Positions 7,723 to 16,432 of a DNA stretch of 64,000 nucleotides are shown piece after piece. Under the pieces are notes generated by a model. It searched no databases and had not been told where the DNA came from. It saw nothing but the letters and a program-made list of their open reading frames with translations. Each line of letters begins with the position of its first letter. Position 1 is the first letter of the stretch. Position numbers and translations under genes: made by a program. The DNA is from Salinispora fenicalii. Its GTDB lineage: Bacteria > Actinomycetota > Actinomycetes > Mycobacteriales > Micromonosporaceae. The stretch lies in contig NZ_KI911471.1 in assembly GCF_000514815.1 (NCBI RefSeq), positions 583,688-647,687 on the forward strand. Reading direction: 5' to 3'.

Positions 7723-8958
7723 ATGAGCAAGGTGTCCTGGGCCTATTTGACCTCCTACGTCCTATCCATGCTGGGGAACTCCATTGCCGGGGTGGTCCTG
7801 CCGTTGCTGGTCCTGCAGATCACCGGCAGCGTGCTCGCCACCGGTGCGGTCGCCGTTGCCTCGGCGCTGCCCGCAGCCGCCGCGGGGCTGGTCATGGGCG
7901 TGGTGATCGACCGGATCAACCGGCGTACGGCCGCTGTGCTCACCGATGTGATCTCCGCGCTCTCGATTGCCGCGCTTCCCTTGGTCGATGCCGCCGTCGG
8001 GCTCGCGCTCGGCTGGTTCGTGCTGTTCGCGGTGATTGGCTCGTTCGGCGACGTGCCGGGGCTGACCGCCCGGGAAGCGATGATCCCGGGCATCATCCGG
8101 ACCGGGCGGATGAGCACCGAGCGGTTGTTGGGGCTGCGCGAGGCGCTCGGCGCAATGGTCATGCTGATCGGGCCGGCGGTCGGGGCGGTGCTGATCGCGG
8201 CGTTTGACGGAGCCGCCGTGCTGTGGGTGACCGCGGCGACCTCGGCCGCGGCCGCGGCGGTCACGATGCTCATCCCGCGTGAGGCCGGCGTGGTCCCGGC
8301 TGCTGTGATCCCGGCAGACGAGGCCGTGCCGCAGCGGGTGATGCTGCGTGACGGCTGGCATACCCTGCGCCGTTCGCCGTTCCTGCTGGCCACCACCCTG
8401 ATCAGTGCCGGTGTGGTGGTGGTTCTGGCCGGCTTTCAGGCGCTGGTCCTGCCGGTATACTTCACTCTGCAGCAGCGGCCTGAGCTGCTCGGACTGGTGC
8501 TCAGCTCGCTCGCTATCGGACTGCTGATCGGCGGCGGGACGTACGCCGCGGCGGGCAGCCGGGGCCGGCGGCGTACCTGGTTCCTGACCGGAGTGCTGAT
8601 CATGATCGCCGGCTTCAGCGCTATGGCGACGCTGGCGAGCCCGTGGATAGTGCTCGGCGCCGCGGCTCTGGTCGGGCTCGGCAACGGGCTGTTCGGCAGC
8701 CTGATCGGCGTGCTCATGGTCGAGCGAATTCCGGACGCGATGCGCGGTCGGGTGATGAGCCTCCAGAACTCGCTGCTCACCCTCGCCCCGGCACTCGGTA
8801 TGGGCGGCGCCGCACTGCTGGTCGCGGAGTTCAGCGCTCGGACCGGCGCGATCGTCCTCGCCCTCATCTGGCTCATCACCGGCGTGGCCGCGATCGGCGC
8901 ACGGGCACTGCGCGACCTGGAACCAAGGCCGGCACCCGAGGCCGAACTAGTAAGTTGA
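7723..8958 (+). CDS. MFS drug exporter
   Basis: About 411 residues with roughly 12 hydrophobic helices. It begins WAYLTSYVLSMLGNSIAGVV, with a cytoplasmic loop motif DRINRRTAAV after the second helix. It resembles the MFS_3/enterobactin-exporter group. ATG 7723 is chosen over 7705 because 7705 lies inside the operator dyad and the family N-terminus fits 7723; there is no Shine-Dalgarno, so translation may be leaderless. It is followed after 13 bases by a MerR regulator. Given the nearby thiopeptide-like precursor it could be a RiPP exporter or resistance pump, but that is inference. Confidence 0.88.
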   Translation: MSKVSWAYLTSYVLSMLGNSIAGVVLPLLVLQITGSVLATGAVAVASALPAAAAGLVMGVVIDRINRRTAAVLTDVISALSIAALPLVDAAVGLALGWFVLFAVIGSFGDVPGLTAREAMIPGIIRTGRMSTERLLGLREALGAMVMLIGPAVGAVLIAAFDGAAVLWVTAATSAAAAAVTMLIPREAGVVPAAVIPADEAVPQRVMLRDGWHTLRRSPFLLATTLISAGVVVVLAGFQALVLPVYFTLQQRPELLGLVLSSLAIGLLIGGGTYAAAGSRGRRRTWFLTGVLIMIAGFSAMATLASPWIVLGAAALVGLGNGLFGSLIGVLMVERIPDAMRGRVMSLQNSLLTLAPALGMGGAALLVAEFSARTGAIVLALIWLITGVAAIGARALRDLEPRPAPEAELVS

Positions 8959-8971
8959 CCTGGAGGAACGG

Positions 8972-9712
8972 ATGAACAGTGGCGAAATCGCCCGGCTGGC
9001 CGGAGTCAGCGTCCGCACCCTGCGGCACTACCACCAGGTTGGGGTTCTTCCCGAGCCGGCACGGCGGGCGAACGGCTATCGCGAGTACACGGTGCACGAC
9101 CTGGTGCTGCTGCTGCGCATCCGGCGGCTGGCCGAGGTCGGTATCCCCCTCGACGAAATTCCGCCGATACTGGGGGCCAGCGACCGGGCCCACGCTGTCC
9201 TCGACGAGCTCGACCGCGAACTGGCCGACCAGATCGATCGGCTCACCGCCCGCCGCAAGGTGATCGCCCAGCTTCGCGCCGCCGGAGCCGCCGCGGACAC
9301 GCCGTCGGAACTGGCCGGCCTGCTCGCGAGCATTGGCAGCAGCGGCGGTCCGGACCTGCCGCCAGAGCTACTCAAACACGACCGCGAGGTAATCCTGCTG
9401 TTGCACCACCTTCTGGACGACAAGGGGCGGGCCGCGTTGATCGGGCTACTCAGTCAGGCCACCGAGCCGGACCGGCTGGCGGCCACCACCGCGCTGGCCG
9501 CCCGGTTCGCCGCGCTCGGGCCGGACACCGACGATGAGGAGATCGACCGGCTGGTCGTCGACTACCACCTCGCCCTGGGCCAGCTGAGCGCCGACGGGTG
9601 GACGGAATTGGATCCGCGGACCCATGCGCTGCTCCTGTCGTACCAGGAAACGGCTTTCAATGACGCCCAGCGTGAGCTTCTCGCCCGGCTGGCCAGTGTC
9701 GATCAGTCGTGA
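8972..9712 (+). CDS. MerR-family transcriptional regulator
   Basis: A 246-residue regulator. The N-terminal HTH is canonical MerR: IARLAGVSVRTLRHYHQVG, then a wing REYTVHDLVLLLRIRRLAE. A coiled-coil dimerisation helix follows around residues 80-115 and a C-terminal all-helical effector region to the end. TGGAGG precedes ATG 8972. It is co-transcribed with the MFS exporter and probably binds the dyad at 7688-7710. Effector unknown; the long C-terminal domain suggests a drug-sensing rather than metal-sensing member. Confidence 0.92.
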   Translation: MNSGEIARLAGVSVRTLRHYHQVGVLPEPARRANGYREYTVHDLVLLLRIRRLAEVGIPLDEIPPILGASDRAHAVLDELDRELADQIDRLTARRKVIAQLRAAGAAADTPSELAGLLASIGSSGGPDLPPELLKHDREVILLLHHLLDDKGRAALIGLLSQATEPDRLAATTALAARFAALGPDTDDEEIDRLVVDYHLALGQLSADGWTELDPRTHALLLSYQETAFNDAQRELLARLASVDQS

Positions 9713-9900
9713 CCGACTGCGCGACACCCTCGCACACCATCGTCACCCGGGCTGACCTGGGCGTGGGACGGACCAGCACCGGCTCGCTACTTTTTCGCGC
9801 CGCCCTGGCCGCATCGGTGGAGACCGCCGTAGCCGTCCGCGACGGCCTCACCGTGCGACGGGACCCGCCCTCCTACTCGAAGATCAATGCCTGGTCGTAG
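9709..9900 (+). CDS. small unknown ORF at end of MFS-MerR operon
   Basis: A 63-codon frame whose GTG overlaps the MerR stop (GTGA) and whose stop lies directly against the terminator at 9901. The position argues for translation. The peptide (ending PPSYSKINAWS) matches no family I recognise and may be a decayed remnant. Confidence 0.35.
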   Translation: MTDCATPSHTIVTRADLGVGRTSTGSLLFRAALAASVETAVAVRDGLTVRRDPPSYSKINAWS

Positions 9901-9936
9901 GACGTCGGGCCACCCCCACGGGGTGACCCGACGTCG
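9901..9936. terminator. bidirectional rho-independent-type terminator
   Basis: A 16-bp stem (9901-9916 with 9921-9936, one G-U pair) of very high GC between the plus-strand MFS-MerR operon and the minus-strand thiopeptide-like precursor. It sits 12 bases beyond the precursor stop and 1 base beyond the plus-strand ORF stop, so it likely serves both. Confidence 0.75.
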
Positions 9937-9948
9937 TACTGCTGTTGC

Positions 9949-10125
9949 TCAGGCCGAGCAACTGGTGGTGGAGGTGGTGCTGCTGCAGGTCGAGGTGGTG
10001 GCCGACGAGGAGCAGGAGGCGAGGATCGCCTCGGACGCGTCGGCGTAGTCGGAGATCGCGAAGGTCTCCGACTCCAGCTCCATGATCTCTTCGGCGAGGG
10101 CGTTGAGGTCGGTGTCGTGCTCCAT
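9949..10125 (-). CDS. thiopeptide/TOMM-like RiPP precursor peptide
   Basis: A 58-residue peptide. ATG 10125 has GGGAGGAG upstream. The leader (residues 1-36) is acidic and helical, with EEIMELESETFAISDYAD resembling thiazolylpeptide-type precursors. The core (37-58) consists only of Ser, Thr, Cys and two Ala. It has ten Ser, seven Thr, and three Cys at positions 38, 47 and 56, exactly nine apart. Such composition is a substrate for Cys/Ser/Thr cyclodehydration and Ser/Thr dehydration. No modification gene is adjacent; the nearest YcaO is 1-1725. It is probably monocistronic, ending at the hairpin 9901-9936. Confidence 0.85.
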   Translation of the reverse strand: MEHDTDLNALAEEIMELESETFAISDYADASEAILASCSSSATTSTCSSTTSTTSCSA

Positions 10126-10224
10126 GGTGACTCCTCCCGATTGACGTCCGGCCGGCGTGTCCGGTCGGCCCACCGCAAGCACACCCCAGGGCGCTTACCG
10201 ATCGCCTGGTGTCGGCATCACACA

Positions 10225-10258
10225 CCGCTGTCGCCCGATGTCAGTGACATGACAGCGG
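10225..10258. promoter_or_regulatory. nested palindrome upstream of M20 gene
   Basis: An outer 8-bp repeat (10225-10232 with 10251-10258) encloses an inner dyad ATGTCA-G-TGACAT (10238-10250). It lies between the divergent precursor and M20 genes, about 10 bases before the M20 start. It could be an operator or an RNA hairpin. Confidence 0.45.
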
Positions 10259-10265
10259 CGTCGGC

Positions 10266-11558
10266 TTGGCTGACCTCATGGCATTCGTAGCAGTCGATGC
10301 TGCCGATTCGGCCGGCCCGCCGGTCGGTCGGGAGATTTTTGCCGCCGCGGCCCGGCTCTACCGTGACCTGCACGCACATCCGGAGCTCTCCGGTGCGGAG
10401 GAGCGCACCGCAGCACGCTTCGCGGCTGCGCTACGGGGGATCGGGTACCAGGTCACGACCGGCGTCGGTGGGCATGGCGTGGTCGGCGTCCTGCGCAACG
10501 GTGCCGGCCCGACCGTCCTGATCCGGGCAGAACTCGACGCGCTTCCGGTCGCCGAGGAGACCGGCCTGCCCTATGCCAGCACCGCTACCGGCGTAGCCAC
10601 CGACGGCCGGACCGTGCCGGTCATGCACGCCTGCGGACACGACCTGCACCTGGCCGCGGCGGCCGGCGCCGCCGCCCACCTGGCCCAAGCTCGGGACGGC
10701 TGGCGGGGGACGCTGTTGATCCTGGGACAGCCGGCCGAGGAGACCCTGCAGGGTGCGGCGGCCCTGCTCGATGACGGTCTCTACGACCGGTTCGGCCGAC
10801 CGGACCTGCTCCTGGCCCAGCATGCCGCACCGCTACCGGCGGGCATGGTCGCCCACGGGGCCGGTGCGATGACGGCCGGCTGCGTCACCCTGGAGATCAT
10901 CGTGTCCGGGCGGGGCGGGCACGCGGCCACCCCGCAGCTCTGCGTGGATCCGGTGGTGCTCGCCGCGGGCATCGTCCTGCGGCTGCAGGCACTGGTGGCG
11001 CGGCAGGCCAACCGGGATGACCCGGTGGTGCTCACCGTCGGGACTCTGCGCGCCGGTCACCACGCGGCGGTCATCGCCGACCGGGCGACGCTCGGGGTGA
11101 CGATCCGGGCCCGGCGCGAGCGGACGCTGGACCAGGTGCTGGAGAGCGTGACCCGAACGGTTCGGGCCGCCTGCGCGGCCGCCGACACCCCACGTGAGCC
11201 GACGGTACGCGTCGTTGCGCGTACCCCCGCCTATGTGGGGGATCCGGCCGTGACCGCCCGGGTACGGGCCGCCCACCTCGGGGTGTTCGGGACGGCGCGG
11301 GTCAGCGGGTGGCCCCCCTCCCTGGCGGCGGAGGACTTTCCGCTGCTGACCGCCGGGGGGATACCGAGCAGCTACTGGATGCTCGGCACCGTGGGACCAC
11401 GCCAGTGGCGGACGGCACCCGGCGCGAACGCGGCCGAGAAGCTGGGTAACCTGCCGACGAATCACAGCCCGAGGTTCGCCCCGAACGTTGAGCTGGCACT
11501 GCCGACTGGGGTGGCGGCTCTCATGGCCGCTGCCCGAACGCTGTTCGCCGTTGACTGA
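10266..11558 (+). CDS. M20-family amidohydrolase/peptidase
   Basis: A 430-residue M20D-type metallo-amidohydrolase. Metal-binding motifs are visible: DLHAHPELS near the N-terminus, HACGHDLHLAAAAG, and GQPAEETLQGAAALLDDG with the catalytic Glu pair. The dimerisation-domain HAATPQ segment is also present. Family members hydrolyse N-acyl amino acids, amino-acid amides or small peptides. TTG 10266 and ATG 10278 are both possible starts and neither has a strong ribosome-binding site. It diverges from the thiopeptide-like precursor, so a role in leader or peptide processing is possible but unsupported by motif. Confidence 0.88.
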   Translation: MADLMAFVAVDAADSAGPPVGREIFAAAARLYRDLHAHPELSGAEERTAARFAAALRGIGYQVTTGVGGHGVVGVLRNGAGPTVLIRAELDALPVAEETGLPYASTATGVATDGRTVPVMHACGHDLHLAAAAGAAAHLAQARDGWRGTLLILGQPAEETLQGAAALLDDGLYDRFGRPDLLLAQHAAPLPAGMVAHGAGAMTAGCVTLEIIVSGRGGHAATPQLCVDPVVLAAGIVLRLQALVARQANRDDPVVLTVGTLRAGHHAAVIADRATLGVTIRARRERTLDQVLESVTRTVRAACAAADTPREPTVRVVARTPAYVGDPAVTARVRAAHLGVFGTARVSGWPPSLAAEDFPLLTAGGIPSSYWMLGTVGPRQWRTAPGANAAEKLGNLPTNHSPRFAPNVELALPTGVAALMAAARTLFAVD

Positions 11559-11594
11559 CCCGGGCCCTGTCCTGGTGCCCGCTGCTCGGGCCGG

Positions 11595-12095
11595 TCAGGG
11601 CGGTTGCTTGTCGGGGCGGCGGGTGATCACGCTGAACTGGCCGTCGGACTCCATCCGCATCTCCCGGACCTCAGCGAGGCTGTCGATGCCCTGCTCGCGC
11701 AGCTGCCCGTACAACTCGTCTTCGGTGACCAACTCCCGGCGCATGTTGCGGTGCAGCATCCGGCCGTCGCGGACCAGGGCCAGTGGTTTCGGTCGGATCA
11801 GCCGGGCGGCGGGTTGCCAGCGGTAGGCGACGGCGTCGAGCAGGTACGCCCAACCGATGATCACCGCGACCAGCAGCACCCCATCGGCGAGCGAGGTGTA
11901 GCCGTTCGCCATGCCGTTCTGTGCCGCGTCGGCGATCAGCACGATGACCAGCAGGTCGGTCATTCCGGTGGTGCCGCTCTCCCGCTTCAGTAGGACCCGG
12001 AGCAGGAAGAACAGCGTCAGGTACATCACGCTGCCCCGGACGATGATCTCCAACAGCGGAGTGTCCGGCGTGAAGACCGCCCGCCAGTCGACCAC
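11595..12095 (-). CDS. DUF421 (YetF-like) membrane protein
   Basis: A 166-residue protein with three N-terminal hydrophobic segments (LEIIVRGSVMYLTLFFLL; LLVIVLIADAAQNGMANG; GVLLVAVIIGWAYLLDAVAY). A cytoplasmic domain follows with LALVRDGRMLHRNMRRELVTEDELY and IDSLAEVREMRMESDGQFSVI, the hallmark of DUF421. GTG start at 12095. Function of the family is unclear (YetF-like proteins are linked to membrane or spore traits in Bacillus). Monocistronic, convergent with the M20 gene. Confidence 0.92.
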   Translation of the reverse strand: MVDWRAVFTPDTPLLEIIVRGSVMYLTLFFLLRVLLKRESGTTGMTDLLVIVLIADAAQNGMANGYTSLADGVLLVAVIIGWAYLLDAVAYRWQPAARLIRPKPLALVRDGRMLHRNMRRELVTEDELYGQLREQGIDSLAEVREMRMESDGQFSVITRRPDKQPP

Positions 12096-12136
12096 GGCAG
12101 CGGCTACCCGACGGCGGCTAGGTCATGCCGGTGAGC

Positions 12137-12667
12137 TCAGCTCGCTGCTCCGACACACCGTTCCCAGTCCTGCCGCCACTGCCGTTCATCCGGTTCGCCG
12201 GCGGCGGCGACGAGCGCCTCCAGCGCGCCGATCAGCCCGACGTCGAGCGCGGTGCCGGTCACCGCGACCAGCCGCCGGATCTCGGTGCTACGGCGTCGAA
12301 CGACCTCGCCGACCAGATCCCGGCCCGCGACGGTCAGGCTGAGCCAGGACACCCGGCGGTCGCTCTCGCCGGTCCGTCGGGCCACCAGCCCGCGTCGGGC
12401 CAGACGATCACAGGCGCGGGTGACGGTGGAGGGGTGGACGCGCAGGGTCGTGGCGAGATCAACGACCCGGGCCGGCCCCTGGGAGACGAGGAGGACCAGG
12501 ATTCGGTACTGCGACATCGTGAGGTCAACATCGAGGGCATCGAGCGTGCGGACGGTGACGCCGACCAGCGAGCGGCACAGCGCTGCTAGCGCGTCTACCA
12601 GGGGTTCGTCCACCTGAGGCTCGTCCACCGCCGTCGACGACCCCGTTGGCTCCACGTAGAGTCGCAT
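12137..12667 (-). CDS. MarR-family transcriptional regulator
   Basis: A 176-residue winged-helix regulator. Core features are LTMSQYRILVLLVSQGPARV, the recognition helix VHPSTVTRACDRLARRGLV, and wing RRTGESDRRVSWLSLT. ATG 12667 fits family length. It diverges from the ion-channel gene starting at 12707; the 40-base gap holds both promoters, so it may regulate the channel gene or itself. Ligand unknown. Confidence 0.9.
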   Translation of the reverse strand: MRLYVEPTGSSTAVDEPQVDEPLVDALAALCRSLVGVTVRTLDALDVDLTMSQYRILVLLVSQGPARVVDLATTLRVHPSTVTRACDRLARRGLVARRTGESDRRVSWLSLTVAGRDLVGEVVRRRSTEIRRLVAVTGTALDVGLIGALEALVAAAGEPDERQWRQDWERCVGAAS

Positions 12668-12706
12668 CGGCCCATAGTTGCACGGATACGTGCACCACGG
12701 TCGGGG

Positions 12707-13513
12707 GTGATCATGGGAAACACCGGCTCCATCGGCCGGCGGGAGCAGCGGGTCGCGAGCTGGGAGCGGCTGACCGCGCTGCCGCTGACCGTTTTCTCCC
12801 TGGTGTTCCTGGCCGCATACGCTGCGCCGATTCTGGATCCGCAACTTAGCTCGGCATGGACCACGGTCTGTCAGGTGACCACGTTCACCACCTGGCTGGT
12901 GTTCTGGCTCGACATGGCTGTCCGGTTCATCCTGCATACGCAGCGGCGACGCTTCCTCCGGGAGCACCTGTTCGACCTCGCCGTGCTGCTCCTGCCGATG
13001 CTCCGTCCGCTGCGGGCACTGCGGTTGGTGACGGTGGTGCTCTCGCTCAGCCGGCGGACCGAGGCCTGGGTCCGCGGCCGGCTCAGCATCTACGTGGCCG
13101 CGACCACCGTGTTGTTGGTGGGGGTCGCCTCCCTGGCGGTCCTTGACGCCGAGCGGGCGGCGCCTGACCCGTCCATCACCAACTACCCCGATGCCCTCTG
13201 GTGGGCGGCCGTGACCATCACGACCGTCGGCTACGGCGACTTCTATCCGGTCACCCCGGAGGGGCGACTGGTGGCGGTCGGCCTGATGATCGGCGGCATC
13301 GGGCTGATCGGTTTCGTGACCGGCTCGCTCGCCACCTGGATCGTTGACCGGGTGTCCGGCCAGGACCGGCAACCGGCAGCGACCGCCGAGGACGTCGCGG
13401 CGCTGCGCCAGGAGATCGTGGCGCTGCGCCAGCAGCTCGACCCGTCGGCCGGCGCCGTCTCCGCCGACCCGGTGACCCCGCCGGTGCAGCCGGCACGCAC
13501 GACCCACACCTGA
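12707..13513 (+). CDS. voltage-gated-like potassium channel
   Basis: A 268-residue ion channel with an S1-S4-like region (SLVFLAAYAAP; FTTWLVFWLDMAVRF; an Arg-containing segment RPLRALRLV). It has the K+ selectivity filter TITTVGYGDFYPVT and a pore-lining helix LMIGGIGLIGFVTGSLATW. The C-terminal coiled-coil ALRQEIVALRQQL probably tetramerises. Start could be 12707 or the ATG two codons later. Transcribed away from MarR and followed by two small membrane-protein genes. Confidence 0.92.
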   Translation: MIMGNTGSIGRREQRVASWERLTALPLTVFSLVFLAAYAAPILDPQLSSAWTTVCQVTTFTTWLVFWLDMAVRFILHTQRRRFLREHLFDLAVLLLPMLRPLRALRLVTVVLSLSRRTEAWVRGRLSIYVAATTVLLVGVASLAVLDAERAAPDPSITNYPDALWWAAVTITTVGYGDFYPVTPEGRLVAVGLMIGGIGLIGFVTGSLATWIVDRVSGQDRQPAATAEDVAALRQEIVALRQQLDPSAGAVSADPVTPPVQPARTTHT

Positions 13514-13623
13514 CGGGTGACCGACGGCGGATGAATCCGCCCGCGGGGGCGGATTCGCCGACGGCGACGCGATCGGGTGTCGTCCCGGGATGCTGGTGTT
13601 CGTGGCGGCGTGGAGCCGCTGGT

Positions 13624-14034
13624 ATGGATGACATGTCCGACCAGCATTGGATGTTGGAGGCGGTGGACCTCCTGGTACGGGTGGTCGAGGCCGCCGGCAT
13701 CCTTATTATCTTTGCCGGCGCGATGATGGCGTTCGTCCGGTTCGTGGTCGTAGGGTTGCGGCACCGGCAGAGCCGGGCGTTCGTGCCGATCCGGCTAACT
13801 CTCGGGCGGTTCCTGACCCTCGGGCTGGAGTTTCAACTCGCCTCGGACATCATGCGCACCGCTGTCGCACCGACCCTGCTGGATATCGCCGAGCTGGCGG
13901 CGGTAGCGGCGATCCGGACCGCGCTGAACTTCTTCCTCGCCCGTGAGATCAAGCAGGAGCGCCGGGAGATCGCCGAGGTCGGTTCGCCCGGGCGCGGCGA
14001 CTCGAACCGGGTGGGTCCGGAGCCGGCCTCGTGA
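13624..14034 (+). CDS. DUF1622 membrane protein
   Basis: A 136-residue protein with three hydrophobic helices: VVEAAGILIIFAGAMMAFVRF, a helix around RLTLGRFLTLGLEFQLASDI, and one around AELAAVAAIRTALNFFL. The pattern of Gly/Ala-rich helices with a conserved FQLASDI matches DUF1622. ATG 13624 is chosen for family fit; the upstream in-frame extension is Pro/Ser-rich and unlikely. It overlaps the next gene (GTGA). Confidence 0.82.
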   Translation: MDDMSDQHWMLEAVDLLVRVVEAAGILIIFAGAMMAFVRFVVVGLRHRQSRAFVPIRLTLGRFLTLGLEFQLASDIMRTAVAPTLLDIAELAAVAAIRTALNFFLAREIKQERREIAEVGSPGRGDSNRVGPEPAS

Positions 14035-14321
14035 GCACCCTGGTCGACTACGCCGTCCTGGCCTGTATGGCCGCGGGCATCGGGTCGGCCGCGGTGGTTC
14101 TCCTGGTGTCCAGGAACGCAGTCTTGGCCCTACGCGTCGGCCTTGATCTGTGGTTGGCCGCCAGCCTGCTGCGGATCGCGGAGCCGCCGGTGGGGGAGCA
14201 CCTGCTCTACGTGGTGGCGATCATGGTGATCCGCCAGCTGATCCGCGTGGCCCTGGTCACCGGTTGGAGTCAGCGCCGGCCAGTCGATCCGCCAGCGGCG
14301 CCCCGCTCATCCGTTCCCTAG
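14031..14321 (+). CDS. small membrane protein, unknown function
   Basis: A 96-residue protein whose GTG overlaps the DUF1622 stop by 4 bases. It has three predicted hydrophobic helices (DYAVLACMAAGIGSAAVVLL; a central VGLDLWLAASLL; VVAIMVIRQLIRVALV). Coupled translation suggests it works with the DUF1622 protein, possibly as a small membrane complex. Family not recognised. Confidence 0.65.
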   Translation: MSTLVDYAVLACMAAGIGSAAVVLLVSRNAVLALRVGLDLWLAASLLRIAEPPVGEHLLYVVAIMVIRQLIRVALVTGWSQRRPVDPPAAPRSSVP

Positions 14322-14448
14322 CACGTGAGTGCCGTGCCCGGGCCAGTTTGCCGGTAGTTCCGTCGCCGGTGCCGTCGCCGGTCGCACGATGGGTGGTACG
14401 AGCGCCGGCACGTCAGGTGTCGGTGGTGACGCTACCGGGGGTAGCAAG

Positions 14449-16287
14449 GTGCAGGAGGTCGTGGTCTCGCCGGTGGAGGAGATCGGCGGAGTGCTGCCGG
14501 GGCTGGCCGAGCAGGTCTGGACCAACGCCCGGGAGGACCCGGAGGCGGTGCAGTTCATCCGGCCCGCGCCGGTGTCCCGCGCCTGGCCTGCGCGCCGGTC
14601 GGTGCGCGGTGGGGACGTGCCGGTGACGTGCGCCCAGTTCCGGGACGACGTGCTCAGCCTCGCCCGTGGCTTCCTCGCGGCCGGGGTGGGGCACGGTGAC
14701 CGGGTCGGGCTGGTCAGCCGCACCCGGTACGAGTGGACCCTGGTCGACTACGCCCTCTGGGCGATCGGGGCGGTGCCGGTGCCGGTCTTCGAGACGGCCA
14801 GCGCGGACCAACTCGGGTGGGTCCTGTCGGATGCGGGCGTGGTGGGCTGCGTGGTGGAGACGTCTGATCAGGCTGAGTTGGTCGCCGGCCGGCGTTCGGA
14901 TTTGCCGGCGCTGCGCGACGTGTGGCAGATCGACGCCGGCGACTTGATCAATCTTGCCGGCCAGGGGCGTACGGTTGACGACGCGGTGGTTGACGGCCGG
15001 CGCCGCCGGGTGACCGGTGGTGACATGGCCACGATCGTCTACACCAGCGGCACGACGGGTCGGCCAAAGGGCTGTGTGCTGACCCACCGCTCCATCCACT
15101 GTGATGTGACCGCCGCGGTCTCGGTGCTGCCGCAGCTGCTGCACGCCGGGGCGGCCACGGTGCTGTTCCTGCCCCTGGCCCACGCGTTCGCCCGGATGAT
15201 CCAGGTCGGGGTGGTGCAGACCCGGACCACCATGGTGCACAGCGCCGACATCGCCGGCGTGCTGGAGCAACTGCGCCGGCACCGGCCGACGTTCGTCCTG
15301 GCGGTGCCCCGGGTCTTCGAGAAGCTGCACAGTCGGGCGAAGCAGAAGGCCGAGGAGAGCCACCGGGGCTGGCTGTTCCGGCTCGCCGAGCGGGTGGCGG
15401 TGCGGTACAGCCATGGCCTCGATCGTTCCTGGGGCCCGAACCCCCTGCTTCGGCTCGCCCGAGGCGGGTTCGACCTGCTGGTGTACCGGAAGCTGCGGGC
15501 CGCCCTGGGCGGTCGCTGCTCCGCGGCGATTGTCGGCGGCGCGCCGCTCGGCGAATGGCTGGGGCACTTCTTCCGCGGTGCGGGCCTGCTGGTGCTGGAG
15601 GGGTACGGGCTCACCGAGACCTCCCCGGCGTTGACGGCGAACACGCCGACGACCCAACGGATCGGCACGGTCGGTCGACCCCTGCCCGGCGTGAAGATCA
15701 AGATCGCCGACGATGGCGAGATCCTCGCCCGCGGCGACCCGGTCTTCCCCGGGTACTGGAACAACGCGGAGGCTACCCGGGCGGTGTTCACCCAGGACGG
15801 GTGGATGCGGACCGGCGACCTCGGCGAGCTCGACTCCGACGGGTTCCTGCGGATCACCGGGCGGCAGAAGGAGATCATCGTTACCGCCTCCGGGCAGAAC
15901 CTCGCGCCCGCGCCGCTCGAGGAGGCGATCCGGGCGCACCCGTTGGTCAGCCAGTGCATGCTGATCGGTGACGATCGCCCGTACGTCGTCGCGCTGGTCA
16001 CCATCGACCCGTCCGCCTGGGAACGCTGGCGCTCCGAGCACGGCCGCTCGGACGACGCGACCGTGGCCGAGCTGCGGGACGACCCGGAGCTGTGCGGCGA
16101 GATCCAGGCGGCCGTTGACCGTGCGAACGCGACCGTCTCCCGCGCCGAGCAGGTCAAGACCTTCCGCATCCTGCCCCGGGATCTCACTGAGGCCGAGGGT
16201 GAACTCACCCCCATTCTCAAGATCAAGAAAAGTGTGGTCGAGGAACACTTCAGCGAGGACGTCGACGCCCTGTACCAGGGCCACTGA
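14449..16287 (+). CDS. long-chain acyl-CoA synthetase (AMP-forming)
   Basis: About 612 residues from GTG 14449; an ATG at 14329 is possible but its extra 40 residues are low-complexity Gly/Ala/Ser. Adenylate-forming motifs are all present: TIVYTSGTTGRPKG (P-loop), GYGLTETSPALTAN, the GRQKEIIVTASGQNLAPAPL hinge region and a C-terminal ILKIKKSVVEEHF with the catalytic Lys region. It resembles FadD15-type enzymes. Role: activation of fatty acids to acyl-CoA for degradation or lipid synthesis. No linked beta-oxidation genes. Confidence 0.93.
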   Translation: MQEVVVSPVEEIGGVLPGLAEQVWTNAREDPEAVQFIRPAPVSRAWPARRSVRGGDVPVTCAQFRDDVLSLARGFLAAGVGHGDRVGLVSRTRYEWTLVDYALWAIGAVPVPVFETASADQLGWVLSDAGVVGCVVETSDQAELVAGRRSDLPALRDVWQIDAGDLINLAGQGRTVDDAVVDGRRRRVTGGDMATIVYTSGTTGRPKGCVLTHRSIHCDVTAAVSVLPQLLHAGAATVLFLPLAHAFARMIQVGVVQTRTTMVHSADIAGVLEQLRRHRPTFVLAVPRVFEKLHSRAKQKAEESHRGWLFRLAERVAVRYSHGLDRSWGPNPLLRLARGGFDLLVYRKLRAALGGRCSAAIVGGAPLGEWLGHFFRGAGLLVLEGYGLTETSPALTANTPTTQRIGTVGRPLPGVKIKIADDGEILARGDPVFPGYWNNAEATRAVFTQDGWMRTGDLGELDSDGFLRITGRQKEIIVTASGQNLAPAPLEEAIRAHPLVSQCMLIGDDRPYVVALVTIDPSAWERWRSEHGRSDDATVAELRDDPELCGEIQAAVDRANATVSRAEQVKTFRILPRDLTEAEGELTPILKIKKSVVEEHFSEDVDALYQGH

Positions 16288-16432
16288 GCTGGGCGGGGCG
16301 CTCGCGTCCATGCCCTGAGCAGGGCCCGCTGAACCGGGTGGGTGCTGGCGTCCGTTCGGCCCGGGCGGTGCTGGTGTCCGTCAGGGCGAGGGCCGCGACG
16401 GGGAGCCGTGGCGGTGTACCGGAAGGGGTGCC

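Noticed and set aside
14413..16311. 632-codon minus-strand frame opposite the acyl-CoA synthetase
   Set aside because: His/Arg/Pro-rich antisense shadow without family features.
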